NCBI GenBank assembly: GCA_964017145.1
Contig: CAXHKQ010000035.1
Coordinates: forward strand, 1 to 38,398
Source: Agrocybe praecox
Taxonomy: Eukaryota; Basidiomycota; Agaricomycetes; Agaricales; Agrocybaceae
Length of the DNA stretch: 38,398 nucleotides
Direction: 5' to 3'
The position numbers were made by a program, and so were the translations under genes. Shown here one piece after another: positions 20,244-30,720 of the stretch. Positions within the stretch are counted from its first letter, which is position 1, and every line of letters starts with the position of its first letter. The notes below the pieces were generated by a model that worked only from the letters and a program-made list of their open reading frames with translations, was not told the origin of the DNA and searched no databases.

Positions 20244-20776
20244 AGGGGTTGACCAATAGGCTGGTGCAGGGAACAGTTAAGTTTGGAGGAAACTTGATGT
20301 TCTGGGGCTGTATGTTTTGGGAAGGAGTGGGATATGGGACCAAGATTGATGGGAGGATGGATGCTGACCTATTTGTCAGCATTTTGGATGATGAACTCAT
20401 GCAGAGCCTTGAATATTACAACAAAAAGCCAGAGGATGTCCTTTTTCAGCAGGACAATGACCCCAAACACAAGAGCAAAAAGGCACAGAAGTGGCTCCAA
20501 AACAGTGGATTACAACTCATGGAGTTGCCCTCTCAATCAGCTGACCTAAATCCAATTGAACATCTTTGGCATTACCTCAAAACCAAGCTTGGAGGCTATG
20601 AAAGGCAACCTTCTGGAATTGCAGAGTTGTGGGAGAGGGCACAAAAGGAATGGAATGATATTCCACCTTCTGTTTGTCAGAATCTGATAGAAAGTATGCC
20701 TAGAAGGATTCAGGCTGTATTACAGGCCAAGGGGGGTTATACCAAGTACTAAAAACTTAGAATACTGTATTATAGT

Positions 20777-20992
20777 AGGGGAGGGACAAAACTGTTCGAA
20801 TGTATATGTACCAGTAATATATTAATATCGTGGGAATAAAAAAAGATTATGTAATGAAACAAATTGTCATATGTTACTCACATTTTAACCTACCTTGCCT
20901 CAAAATTTTAACCAATTTGGACCACCCAGTCTCAAGTTATTTGTGCAACAGTTCAACTTTGAAAAACATTCGAACAGTTTTGTCCCTCACTG
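20777..20992 (-). repeat. Tc1-like right terminal inverted repeat
   Basis: Reverse complement of the left arm over about 215 bp with few differences. The inner tip GAGGGACAAAACTGTTCGAATGT lies at 20777-20803, and the outer tip ends in CTCACTG at 20992 before the TA duplication. Confidence 0.85.
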
Positions 20993-20994
20993 TA

Positions 20995-21450
20995 CAAGAC
21001 TCTTTATACTACTTCAAAGAAAATTTACATAAATGGGTAAAAAAAAATCCAATTGTATGGGCTAAGAAAATGGAATAAATAATGAAGAGTGAGAATCACA
21101 TTTTTACAGATTTTTAACAATGATAATGAAGCCAAATATTGAAGTTTGAGACATTGTAATGTTGAAAAGTGCAAAGTTGGCAAAGTTTCAGCACTTTCCA
21201 AGTGCCCAATGATGCTGCACACAGTAGATTGGTGTTGGGTCAAATATCGTAATTTTGAAGAATAATAAAATAGAGAGATAAGAAAGGATGTAAAATGGGG
21301 TTATAATACATAAGAAAAATGGAGAATCTAATGGGGGAATCAGATGTGCACGGCCTCAATATATTGAGCACATTTTTGATGTGTTTGATGTGTGGACTTT
21401 CCATAAACTGACATCGTTCATATCAATTTGTGCACTGAAGATGAGGTGGC
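20995..21450. other. Non-coding; possible outer part of the Gypsy LTR
   Basis: No open frame of note. On the minus strand a TATAAAG-like box lies near 21000-21012, continuous (through the Tc1 site) with 12865-13165. This would suit the U3 part of the Gypsy 5' LTR, but no partner LTR is in the window, so nothing firmer can be said. Confidence 0.25.
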
Positions 21451-22400
21451 AAGATTTCAACTGCAAGAGTGTGAAGCTAGACATGTAAGTATCATGTTCA
21501 ATCTCTGCAAATCCTTCAAACACTTACCATTATCCCCCAATTCAACCAGCCTAGTAATCTAGATCTGTTAGCAGTTCATGTAAGTGTCTAGTTTGCATTT
21601 TCAATAGTTTGCAATCACGTACCCGTTGTGTCAGCCCATAGTTCAAATTCCTCCAAGGGATACTTGTAATTGATGTGTCAGCTGAGACAATGAGGGCTTC
21701 AATTGCAAGGTGGCACATGTCAGTATCTTTTTCAATTTCTGCATAATTTTGGGAATACTTATCATTCTGTCATCCTAGGGCATCAATATGACCCATGTAA
21801 GTCCTCATTTCATTATGCTCGCTGTAATCTGTAAACATTTAAACACTTACTGTTGTTAGTGTGAACAAATTTTGTTAGACTCAAATTCCATTGTTGACTT
21901 GTGCAGGAACATGAGCCAGCAAGGGCTTCAATTGCAAAAATACACATGTGAGTATCTTTTTCAAGCTCTGCAGAATGTGTAAACACTTACCAATGTGTCT
22001 CCAAACAGTCAATTTCACTGTAGGCCATGGATTGAGCTATATCTGATGTAAGACATTGTTTTTCATGTTCAGCATAGGGCATAATATGACATACCAGCTC
22101 CTTTCAACAATTAGATCCATCCTAGTGCATTCATTCAACTCCATGCTTATCAAAATGAACTAGGATTCAAATTAAATGCTCAATGATGGTGACAAATGAT
22201 GACAAAGATAGAAGACTTACCACAGTGTGAGCTTCTGCGCTGCTACAAGTTGTGTTTCAAAGATTATATTGTTGGCATGTTTAGCAAGATAAGGCAATGA
22301 GGACAAAGGCTGCAATTGAGAAATAGGTAGCCTGAGGTCAAAATCACTTACTAGTGTGTCTCCCAGCAGTCAATTTTGCTGTCTGGGCCATGGCTCATGT
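21451..22400. repeat. Diverged direct-repeat array, about 230-240 bp unit
   Basis: At least four related blocks contain CTTCAATTGCAA-like, ACATGTNAGTATC, TTCAATCTCTGCA and AACACTTACCA motifs in the same order. They sit near 21455, 21698, 21927 and 22311, giving spacings of about 243, 229 and 384 bp. Units 3 and 4 also share GTGTCTCC.AACAGTCAATTT..TGTAGGCCATGG. No open frame runs through them. The repeats are too diverged for a simple recent satellite. Confidence 0.5.
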
Positions 22401-23904
22401 CAGTGAAGGGTGTTGACTTGCACGTTGGATAGGCACCTATTCATTTAGCCAGGACCCAGGATCCTGGCCAACAAAAGATTATCTGACTGAACTGGTTACT
22501 GATTTAACCAAATGAACACTCTGATCCAGGCTCTTAACTGTGACAAAATTCAAAACAGAACATGTGCAATAAGAGGACTCGTCCTCTTGGGTGGGCTCAT
22601 AACCTGCCAAAAGAGTTGACCACCATTAGATGGTCTGGATATTGCTTGTTCAACAATGCACAATAGCACATTGTTGAAAGCATTTCAAAAAGTTGGAGGG
22701 CACCAAGCCCAGTCTGCAGTTCACACTATGTAGCTCCCAAAGACACCCAGATTCTAACTCACAGCCCTACATCAGAAAAAAACATTTTTATCTTATGACT
22801 CCACAAAGGAATATAGCAATAATCAAAAATCTACAAGGAATATTAAGGCTTCTTATAAGAGGCCTTGGAAGCTCCAAGTTGCCTTTAATTGCCTTCATTG
22901 CCTGCATTCATGTTATATACCCTTTGAGTTCTTGTACAGTCTGTGCTGTTAGATTTGTCAATGAAGAGCCCTTAGTTATTCATATTTATTCTACAATGTT
23001 CACACCAGGGATATGAATGTTGAACGCCAGAGCTAGTCTGAATCAGGTCTGAACAGATGATCAAGAATTATTGACAACATCACTAGTATTGAACTATTAA
23101 ATTCTGTTGAACTACAGTTTTCCAAAGACAATTACTGAAAGGGTTACCATTACATCTTAATATCTTCTATAGTGTTGTTATTCATGTGGACATTGCTTAG
23201 GCTGGTATTTACATTCCAACTTGATGGAAACTCTGTTGCTTTGTGATTGTTCTGAGCTGTTGATGGAACCTGTGGCTTAGAAACTTGTGAACAATCTATC
23301 AGTCTTATTCCATGTAGGAGGTGTGAATTGACGTACCTTTGGGATTATGATTGCTGGTTTTGGCTGTAATGATTTCATAATGTGTGCATTTGATTGTATG
23401 TTTGTAGAGTACAAATTTGAGGGTAAATTTGGTTTGGGAAGGCTCTTGTATTCATATGGATATGCTGCTATAACCTAGGAAGAGCAGTGTTTCTTTGTTG
23501 CTGATAGTGCACATCAACAAAATTTAACATCTGTAAGAGAATAGTTACTGGCAAATTTTTTCAGAAATGGAGATCAAGAATGTTTCATTTACATACCTTT
23601 GATATATCTTCATTCAGCCACCCTACTTGTATCCTCTGCATAATTTTCTGGTTTGCAAATATCACTTATACATCCATCTTGTCAGATGACATGTCATCAT
23701 CCATGAAATGGGCATAGACAAGTTGAACTGCATTCCAGAGATCATGCATGTGGCAATCAAGGGTGGCATCATCAGATAACATGTGCTGAATTGTTGTACT
23801 GTGTCTGATATGCAGCTAAAATACACCATTGACAATTAATGGCCAAGAATCTCTGAAAATGAGGTAAATATGTACACTAGCTCTCCTTTCATACTTTTGA
23901 TTCC
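22401..23904. other. Non-coding stretch, nothing recognised
   Basis: AT-rich sequence without a domain-bearing frame. A 107-codon open frame at 22693-23016 (plus) has no recognisable motif and is probably chance. There are no inverted repeats or RNA genes I can support. Confidence 0.4.
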
Positions 23905-26150
23905 TGGTGGCAAGGGAAGCTTACTTTTGAATTACGACTGCCTTGTAATTTTCTGGCAATTGAACATCCTGTAACTGTGGTTCAGGTACTGATTCATCCT
24001 CCTCTATGTTCACATTCCCTGGGACTGGGACTGGCTCAGCTTCCATATGGTTGTGGTTATTGGATGTTATCAATTCGCCTCTATAAGTGTACCATTTATC
24101 AAAGTCAGCTTGTTCACAAATGATGACTTTCTTGGTTTCAGGTTATAAAACTTCCAGCCCTTGTAACCATCTGGATATCCAATAAAAATGCATTTCTCCA
24201 TATGTGAACCCAAGTGCCCTCGTTTATCCTTCTGAATGTGAACATAGGCAACACAACCCCAAACACGTAAATGGCTAACATTAGGTTGCTTTTTATGCCA
24301 GACTTCATATGGGGTCTTCCAAATAGCAGCAGATGTGGGACAACAATTCAATACATGTACAAGTGCAGCCAAACACTCAGCCCAAAATTTCTTGGACAGA
24401 CCTGATTCTTCCAGCAGTGCTACAATCCTTTCAGCAATAGTGCGATTAGCACATTCAGCTACACCATTCTGTTGAGGTCTGTTTCTGCAAGTATGCTCTC
24501 ACACAATTCCACATTCATTCAAATGAGCCTTGAATTCATTAGACATGTATTCACCACCTTTGTCATCTCAGAACCATTTGATTTTCGTGCCAGTTTGATT
24601 CTCAGCATAAGCTTTGAATGACTTGAATGCTTCAAATGTGTCGCTCTTCTTCTTCATAGGTACACAGACTTTAAAGCGCCCACAATCCTCTATAAACGAC
24701 ACCCAATAACAATATCCACCATGTGAGATGACACCAACATCATGTACGTCTGAATGAATCAATTCCAATATTTCTGTGGCTCTGTTTTCTGATAATGGGA
24801 ATGGGTTTGCATGCATCTTGCCAGCTAGACATGGCTCACAAATAGGATCTGGCTTTGCCTTTGAATCAATAGTCAAACCATCAACTAGATTATTCTTCAT
24901 CATCAACTTAATCCCATCATAGTTGTGGTGTCCTAACTGTTTATGCCTAAGAGACAAATCAAGAGGCAGCGTTGAAGCCAAATGTACATTCTCTATTATA
25001 TCTACTGTTGAACCATCTAAATACCCAATATTATCATTATCAATAGTAGCAGTGAATAAGAGTTTCTTGTGTTGTGAAAAAGCAAATTTATCATGTGAAA
25101 TATGTACATCTATGTCCTTATTTTTTGTCAAGTATAAAACAGCAAGAAGATTATTATGAAGTGCGGGAACGTGAAGTACTCTAGTGAATTCTACATCTCT
25201 AAATTGTTTGCCTCTAACTATTGGTCTAAACACAATGGTACCAACGCCTTCTGAATATATAACTCTATGATCCACTAGTCTAATGGGGACATGATAAGGG
25301 GTATAATTGCGGATCCAATTTCTATGTGAGGTCATATTAGAAGTGGCACCTGTATCAGTATTCCAATGAAAAATGTTAGAAGATGTAGAATTGACTTCAT
25401 GTTCAGCAACAGCACTTGCCTTGCCAGCAAATTCTGTCACTGCTGCAGCTTTCTCTTCATCTGCCTTTTTGGCACTCTCTGTATTATGCTTCTTCTTTGC
25501 AAGCTCAGGGCAATTGTGTGCCCAGTGACCTTTCTCCTTGCAGTAGCAACATGTATCTCTATCCTCCTGTGACCTATTTCCCCCATTTTGTGAATTCCAC
25601 TGCTTCTTCTGCCCTCTATATCCATTACCACCTGCCTTGGCCTGATTGAGCGATTCTCCTCCAGTTTGGCGTTGTCGATTCAACTCCTCACTTCAGAATG
25701 CCTGGATTATTACTGACTTGTCCAGTTTATCCAACAACAAGAGAGGCATTGTAAGGTGACGGTACTCCTCAGGCAATGCACGTATAAGTGCCATGCATTG
25801 GAGTTCTTCATCCAACATCTCAATCTTGAAGTCAGTAGAACACAGGTTTTGAATTGCCTGCATAGCTTTCTCTATCCTGGTTCTCAAATCCACCAAAGTT
25901 TCATCATCCTGTTTCCTGATAGAGAACAGATCATTATAAGTATTGAACCTTGCTCCAGGTTTCTTTGATAGGTGTGCAGCTTCCAACAATGACCACATTT
26001 TGATAGGATCCTCCTCATGCCCCTGAAATGTACCCTCTGATCACTTTCTACCAATAGGTAGATCTCTCCTGCTGCCTTCTCTGCCTTGATCTCCCATTTG
26101 TTTAATGCATCTGAATCAGATGGCTTGGTCTCCTTGCCAGCTACTAGCCT
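23905..26150 (-). mobile_element. Ty1/Copia retrotransposon remnant
   Basis: Read on the minus strand, the order is gag (26150-25690), zinc knuckle, protease, GAG-pre-integrase, integrase core and the beginning of the post-integrase linker. Integrase before reverse transcriptase is the Copia order. Reverse transcriptase and RNase H are absent, so the element is truncated near 23905 on that side. The gag side is cut at 26151 by the poly(A) end of LINE-2. LTRs were not seen. Confidence 0.8.
23905..26150 (-). pseudogene. Copia gag-protease-integrase polyprotein, with several TGA stops
   Basis: Gag (UBN2/DUF4219-like; WSLLEAAH.., DDETLVDLRTRIEKAM) is followed by a CCHC knuckle (CYCKEKGHWAHNC), the protease motif WNTDTGATSNMT, the GAG-pre-integrase segment LRHKQLGHHNYDG..CEPCLAGKMH, and the integrase core with IHSDVHDVG, DDKGGEYMSNEF and PQQNGVAECANRTI (D, D, E). 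The main 371-residue frame is 25683-24568. Breaks are TGA at 25695-25693, TGA at 24570-24568 (the family has Arg before DDKGGEY), TGA at 24501-24499, a frameshift near 26030 and another near 24080. The last recognisable piece is an acidic linker ending PENYKAVVIQK near 23912. Non-functional. Confidence 0.82.
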
Positions 26151-26151
26151 C

Positions 26152-28752
26152 TTTTTTTTTTTTTTTTTTTTTTTAAAAATCAAAGGACCGAAGTCCCACT
26201 GGTATTCCGGTGCACAATTGCAGTCCGGTCCCTACGTTACATACAAAAGCATGCTAAGCAAGATTTAATACTACGCTATGTCTGTGAGGGCGGGCAAAGG
26301 GCTGCCAAGATTGCAGACCGCCGTTAGGCAGTCAGAATGTTGCTGGTTCAGCAGTGCTTGCGCCATCGCAAGCATTTAAGCATTGGTGGCCAGGCATCGA
26401 GCCTGACCCACAGTCCACACCCTGCTCAGTCCACAGTCCCCCCCCCCACCCAGCCCGCAGTCTCCTCACGTTCCAAGTCGCATCGCTGCTTCCGCTTAGC
26501 CCGGGTGCCCCCGAAGGGTCAGGCCGAAGCCCACAAACCAAGGTACCCACTGAAGGGCCCACAACGCCCCCACAGGGTCAGGAGACGGCTCGAGTAAATC
26601 TCCAGCAAGATTCTTGAGTGGCAGGAAATTATGCCCTTGGTAGTTGGGGTCCCGGAAGAGAATCTTCCAGTCCTCCTGTACTGTTTTAGTGGTGACCTTT
26701 CATACACTATCAAGAGATGTAGCCGGGTGATCCCCGACAGGTTCAACTTGAGCCCGACTAATGTCATTGGCTTCTTGGTGTATCCTCCATTTCAGTTTTG
26801 ATGGAACCTGAATGAAGTCTACTTTGCATGTAGCATCTTCTTCTAGCCACGGTTGAAGTGCTCGACATATGGCCAGGGAGTGCCCTTGACCACTATGGAG
26901 GGTGGGGTCCAATGCTCGTTTGGCTGAGGCCATCAAGTCAGTGAATATAACAATATGTTCACAATTATCCTGCTGGGTAGCAAGGACAATTGCTGAGCAG
27001 ATGGCTAAGAGTTCTGCATCAGGTGCAGTCACTCGTCTGGCTGGATGCGAAACGGTGTGAATCTGTTCGTATCCCCAGTATAGTAGGGCAGTAGAAACCA
27101 CCTGTCGCTGTACATCGTTCGGCACTGAAGCGTCAACCGCACAATACACCGTTGTTTCTTGGTCTTGTGCTTTGTGAAGCACTTGGTTAAGACCAACACG
27201 AACTGCGTCCGCTGACTCATCATCAGTTGAGCATGGTTCGAATGTGAATCGGTCGTCGTATAAGTTCAACAACCTGTTTCCAGGGGGGGCCTCTGTCGCT
27301 ACTGGCAAGAAAGACTCTGTGAGTTCAGGGAGATGACAGTCTATCTCCATGAGGGCTCCTCCGACTTTTGCTTTCTGAGCAGGAGTGAGCCTTGAAATTG
27401 CTAACGAATAAATGTCAGCCCGCTTGTGATGCTCTTCTGAGAGGAGCGACCGGAGCGGATGGGTGTCTGATAACGTGGCAGCACGGTAGTTAGACCGGCC
27501 ACCTAATTTCTTCAGATGGAGATGGATGGGGATGAGGCCCGTGAGGGCCTCAACCCCAGTGCGGAATGCACCTGTGATCCAAAGTGCTGCTTTACACTGC
27601 ATTTTGCGCAAGTCTTCGAGAGCTCCCTTGGAGCGGGAGCCTTCGAAGTACCACAGACGGTATCCGTATGTTGCTATTGGTAAGACACATGCACGGTATA
27701 GTAATCGCTTCTCCTTGGGGTGGAGACCGCGAGTTGAGCTTCCAAGCATCTTCATGGCTTTCACCGATGATAGAGACTTGGTAGAGTAGAACCGCACGTG
27801 CTCCTTAAACGTGAGCTTGCGGTCGAAGTAGAAGCCCAAGTAGCGCCAGACGCGCTTTGGGTGAAGGGGGGTGTCCCCCGTATGGGGGGCGTAGCCGAGG
27901 TCGAGAGGTCGCGGGTCGTAATTGTGCGACCGGTCGAAACATGCGTATTCGGATTTGTTGTTTTCAAGGATGAGTCCGATGGTGGTGAAGAGTTGAAGGA
28001 GGACTGCATAAGCAGCCACGAGGGTTACCGTGTTCTCCTGGAGGGTTTTGGCTTGGGCAATGCAGGTGCCGTCGTCCACGTAGGATAGAAGTGATGTCTT
28101 GCGAGATATCTCTTCCATATGGTATAATTTCATCACCGGAGCGATGTATAGGGCTGAGAGGACGGGGGACAGGGCGGAGCCCTGTCCCACGCCGACGTCT
28201 GCCTGCCGGGGTTCAGATGTGAACGAATTCCACCTGTATGAGGTGAATCGGTCGACGAGATAGGATGAGAAGAATCACGCCACTAATGGCGAGAACCCCT
28301 GCTTCCTGAGGATTGCCTTGAGCATGTCATGGTTAAGAGATGGGAAGAACTGGGCAATGTCGAATGCGACAACGCTGGTCTTAAGTCCCTTAGTCCACCC
28401 GGTGCGAATCAGATGGGTTAGGTACAGCCCTGCGTCTTCGGTTGAGCGCTGACGCACTCCTCCGACTTGGTTAGGGTGAACAAGGTCAAACTTGATCATG
28501 TCGTATTGAAGGCGATTTGAGATCATCTTCTCAATGAGTTTTCCCGTGGTGTTCAACAGCACTATGGGCCGGAACGCTTTGGGGTCTGAGTATGTAGGTT
28601 TGCCCGGCTTCGGTATAATGACCGATGTCGATTCCTTAAAGTGCCTCGGCCAATGCCCGACACGAATGCAGGCGTTGGCTAGGTCGATAAGAAGTTGTGA
28701 AGCAGCTTGCTGCTTCACAACTTCTTTGAGAACTGGCCACGACACATGGTCC
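26152..28752 (-). mobile_element. 5'-truncated LINE (LINE-2) with poly(A) tail
   Basis: A run of 23 T at 26152-26174 on the plus strand is the poly(A) tail of a minus-strand LINE. Before it in element sense lies the 3' end CCGGACTGCAATTGTGCACCG.., also found in the 75-bp insertion at 35731-35805. The coding part (28752-26600) holds reverse transcriptase and RNase H; the endonuclease and ORF1 are missing. The tail is inserted in Copia gag. The other side stops at the NA-1 fragment at 28753, so the full target duplication cannot be checked. Confidence 0.82.
26600..28752 (-). pseudogene. LINE-2 reverse transcriptase-RNase H, two in-frame stops
   Basis: From 28752 the frame reads STGWDHVSWPVLKEV, PKPGKPTYSDPKAFRPIVLLNTTGKLIEK, VAFDIAQFFPSLNHD, then TGA at 28277-28275, and continues FFSSYLVDRF, GQGSALSPVLSALY and the active-site SYVDDGT. 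The RNase H region has YCAVDASV, APDAELLAI and VIFTDLMASA. A second TGA (26702-26700) follows, after which the normal post-RNase H segment DWKILFRDPNYQGHNFLPL is still in frame. The sequence then degenerates into GC-rich 3' sequence. Apart from these two TGA codons, the 670-residue frame is clean. It differs in its motifs (YVDD versus YADD) from LINE-1, so it belongs to another LINE lineage. Confidence 0.85.
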
Positions 28753-28860
28753 CAGCCAGTGCTGTCAATATTATACATATATAACTAGCAATAGCCATAT
28801 ATAATGTATGCATCCACATGGGTAATTGCCCAACTGCCCAGGTTAATGCATCCCCCCTCA
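28753..28860 (-). mobile_element. NA-1 copy f, end fragment
   Basis: Starts with CAGCCAGTGCTGTCAA, identical over 16 bp to the (inverted) right end of copy c at 30545-30560. It continues with TGCATCCACA.GGG and TTGCCCAACTGCCC subterminal motifs. Only about 108 bp is recognisable; the rest of the element is missing. It abuts the truncated LINE-2 coding sequence. Confidence 0.65.
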
Positions 28861-29157
28861 TAATGTTACATTTCGGAAAACAGCAAACCGTGTTGTGTTG
28901 ATTTCGGCATGTCACAATACCATTGATGTTATGTTATGTCAATATTCTATTCATGTCCATGTTTCAAAAACATAGAGACATCTAAAAATATATATTCTAT
29001 GTTTATTTCGGACTTGTTCCGGGCCCTAGTCCTATTGCTGGCGTTAATGCCCTGACACTAATTTGTATATATAAATGAAACTCGGCGTAGATGTAGATGG
29101 TACATGGCTATATATATATACCAAAAGAGGCAAGAATTTCCGAAATGAGAAAGAAAG
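28861..29157. other. Non-coding, probable 3' flank of the KDZ element
   Basis: AT-rich sequence between NA-1 copy f and the end of the KDZ reading frame. No gene is visible. The KDZ element's terminal repeat should lie here or just left of it, but I could not pair it with a right-hand partner. Confidence 0.3.
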
Positions 29158-29267
29158 CTACATAAAAATGTCGGCTCGATATGCTGGAAGGGACGTTGGG
29201 GCGGCAGGTTGTTGCGTTGGGTGTCTGAAATCTGGGCCCACACTACTCTGTTGCCACTGCCGCTGCT

Positions 29268-29345
29268 GCTCCTCCTGCTGCTCGTCGTCCTCGTCATCAT
29301 CATTTTCATCATCGTCGTCACTGACGTCGTCGTCGATAGTTCCAT
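29268..29345 (-). repeat. Acidic low-complexity coding run in the KDZ C-terminus
   Basis: Minus strand encodes a stretch of Asp/Glu with a glutamine end (DDDVSDDDDENDDDEDDEQQ), built from GAT/GAC/GAA repeats. It is the low-complexity tail of the transposase. Confidence 0.7.
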
Positions 29346-29766
29346 TAGGGCCCACGGTCGAGACAGCATTGTCAGCCGAATGTTTTCTCTATCTTTGAGC
29401 CTCCGATGCAATGATGTTTTGTAGAGGTGTTTTCCAAATTTTCTTGAACTCGGCAGACAGCAAGCGCTAGAGTGAACCCTGTCCTTGTGCGTACGCCAGC
29501 AGTCCTTCCTGCAATGCCCCATCCACACCTTCTCTCAGACGTGCTCGCCTATCCCACCATTCGGCCTTCCACTTCAAGAATTCAAGAAGTCGCCTCATCT
29601 CCTCCATCAAGAGCTTGACCTCCTCTTCACAGTGCCGTACTCGTGCTCTACTTCTTGCCCACTCTGCTCGGAGGATGTCATCTTCCTGATCTTCAATGTT
29701 GTTGACTTTGGGAGCATTGACATCAATGCTGTTGATGCCGCCACCCACTGCTTTATCTACTCGAAC

Positions 29767-30560
29767 CACCTGTTACTGGCAGATGTATGTATGACCCAAC
29801 CTAAGTTGCCCCACATAAAGTATGCATCCACAGGGGCAACTGCCCAACTGCCCAAAGTGATGCATCAGGGTGACCAACAGTGACTAGAGAGGTATAGTCA
29901 TGTGAAAGTCATGTGATCTGATGCATAGCCACAGTATAGTCATGTGATCTAGTGCACAGCCACTAAGTTATTTTCGTTAAAATGTTCTAAAAATAGATTT
30001 TCATAAACTATATAAATATGTAATGTGTTTTAAAAATAGATCAATTCTAAAAATAACTTTATTTCATTTACCAAATTCATGGTTGTTCTAAAAATAGATG
30101 GGAGCTAAAAAAATGTTCTAAAAATAGATTTGATCTTATTTGGTCATGTATTAGTCCCGTCTATCATGGCATCGAGAGGACTTTATTGCAAAATTTCAAC
30201 GTCCAAAGTCCTTTTGCCTTATTAGGTTGTTTGGATGTGATGTCACTCAAAGGCTTTGTTTGTTTTGTAGCAGGCCTGCCCCTACCTGCTGACATCATTA
30301 TTTATTATTTGTTTGTATTTGAGGCCATATAAACATATGAACGGAGCCCAAACATGTAAATAGAGGCAAGCAAAAAGTCATTTGCATTGATTTTGATCCC
30401 ATCAATATCAGACACATGACTATAGTCACAAATGGTCACAATAGGCCAGCCAAAGGGCTTGATGCATCACTTTGGGCAGTTGGGCAGTTGCCCTTGTGGA
30501 TGCATACTTTATGTGGGGCAACTATGCATCACTCATACATAAATTTGACAGCACTGGCTG
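29767..30560 (+). mobile_element. NA-1 copy c, complete non-autonomous DNA transposon
   Basis: The 794-bp insertion sits in the KDZ gene with a perfect 7-bp duplication CTCGAAC at 29760-29766 and 30561-30567. The left end reads CACCTGTTACTGGCAGAT and the right end, inverted, CAGCCAGTGCTGTCAAAT. About 60 bp further in, the two arms are almost identical over AGTTGCCCCACATAAAGTATGCATCCACA.GGGCAACTGCCCAACTGCCC. The interior holds TTCTAAAAATAGA motifs and the NA-1 core. The arms are long and nearly perfect, so this copy is young. No coding capacity. Confidence 0.88.
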
Positions 30561-30663
30561 CTCGAACGTCGTCCCTGCGCCTCATCCAAATCCACGATAT
30601 CGTTTGAGTTGTCCTCCCGGTACCTTCACGATGAGTACGTAGAGCTTCGATAGCCGGAATTTC

Positions 30664-30720
30664 GTCGTCCTCATGCTCGTCCTCATGCTCGTCCTCAAGT
30701 TCGTCCTCAAGTTCGTCTTC
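30664..30720 (-). repeat. 12-bp tandem repeat encoding Asp/Glu blocks in KDZ
   Basis: Four 12-bp units (TCGTCCTCATGC twice, TCGTCCTCAAGT twice) on the plus strand encode DELEDELEDEHEDEHED on the minus strand, extending an acidic linker before the C-terminal ISWIW motif. Confidence 0.75.

Larger units (their letters stand above)
13518..20752 (+). pseudogene. Tc1-like transposase, split by LINE-1 and N-terminally damaged
   Basis: Coding parts are about 13518-13950 and 20241-20752. The N-terminal helix-turn-helix (SAQLNWVLELLDKGLSGHS) is followed by a TGA at 13635-13637 where the family has arginine (SKI-R-SKH), a TAG near 13734, and a deletion of the second DNA-binding part with a frame change. 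From GMKAVTKQKRP onward the frame is good up to the LINE insertion after EGEGL and resumes with TNRLVQGTVKFGG. The catalytic DD34E residues are visible: CWTDETK, FQQDNDPKH and LNPIEHLW. The end QAKGGYTKY and stop at 20752 are typical of fungal Tc1 transposases. It was a pseudogene even before the LINE arrived. Confidence 0.88.
13168..20992 (+). mobile_element. Tc1/mariner-like DNA transposon, complete ends, interrupted by LINE-1
   Basis: The ends CAGTGAGGGACAAAACTG at 13168 and its inverse ending at 20992 are flanked by TA at 13166-13167 and 20993-20994. Inverted repeats are long, about 215-220 bp each (13168-13387 and 20777-20992). Without the inserted LINE and its duplication the element is about 1.5 kb, normal for Tc1. 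It lies upstream of the Gypsy gag. Its transposase was already damaged at the N-terminus, but its catalytic part is colinear and in frame across the LINE insertion. Confidence 0.9.

Noticed and set aside
22693..23016. 107-codon open frame as a possible gene
   Set aside because: No start context, domain, intron signals or composition bias toward coding; surrounded by non-coding AT-rich DNA.
26332..26617. Open frames of 76-87 codons on both strands
   Set aside because: GC-rich 3' region of LINE-2; open frames in several phases at once indicate composition, not genes.
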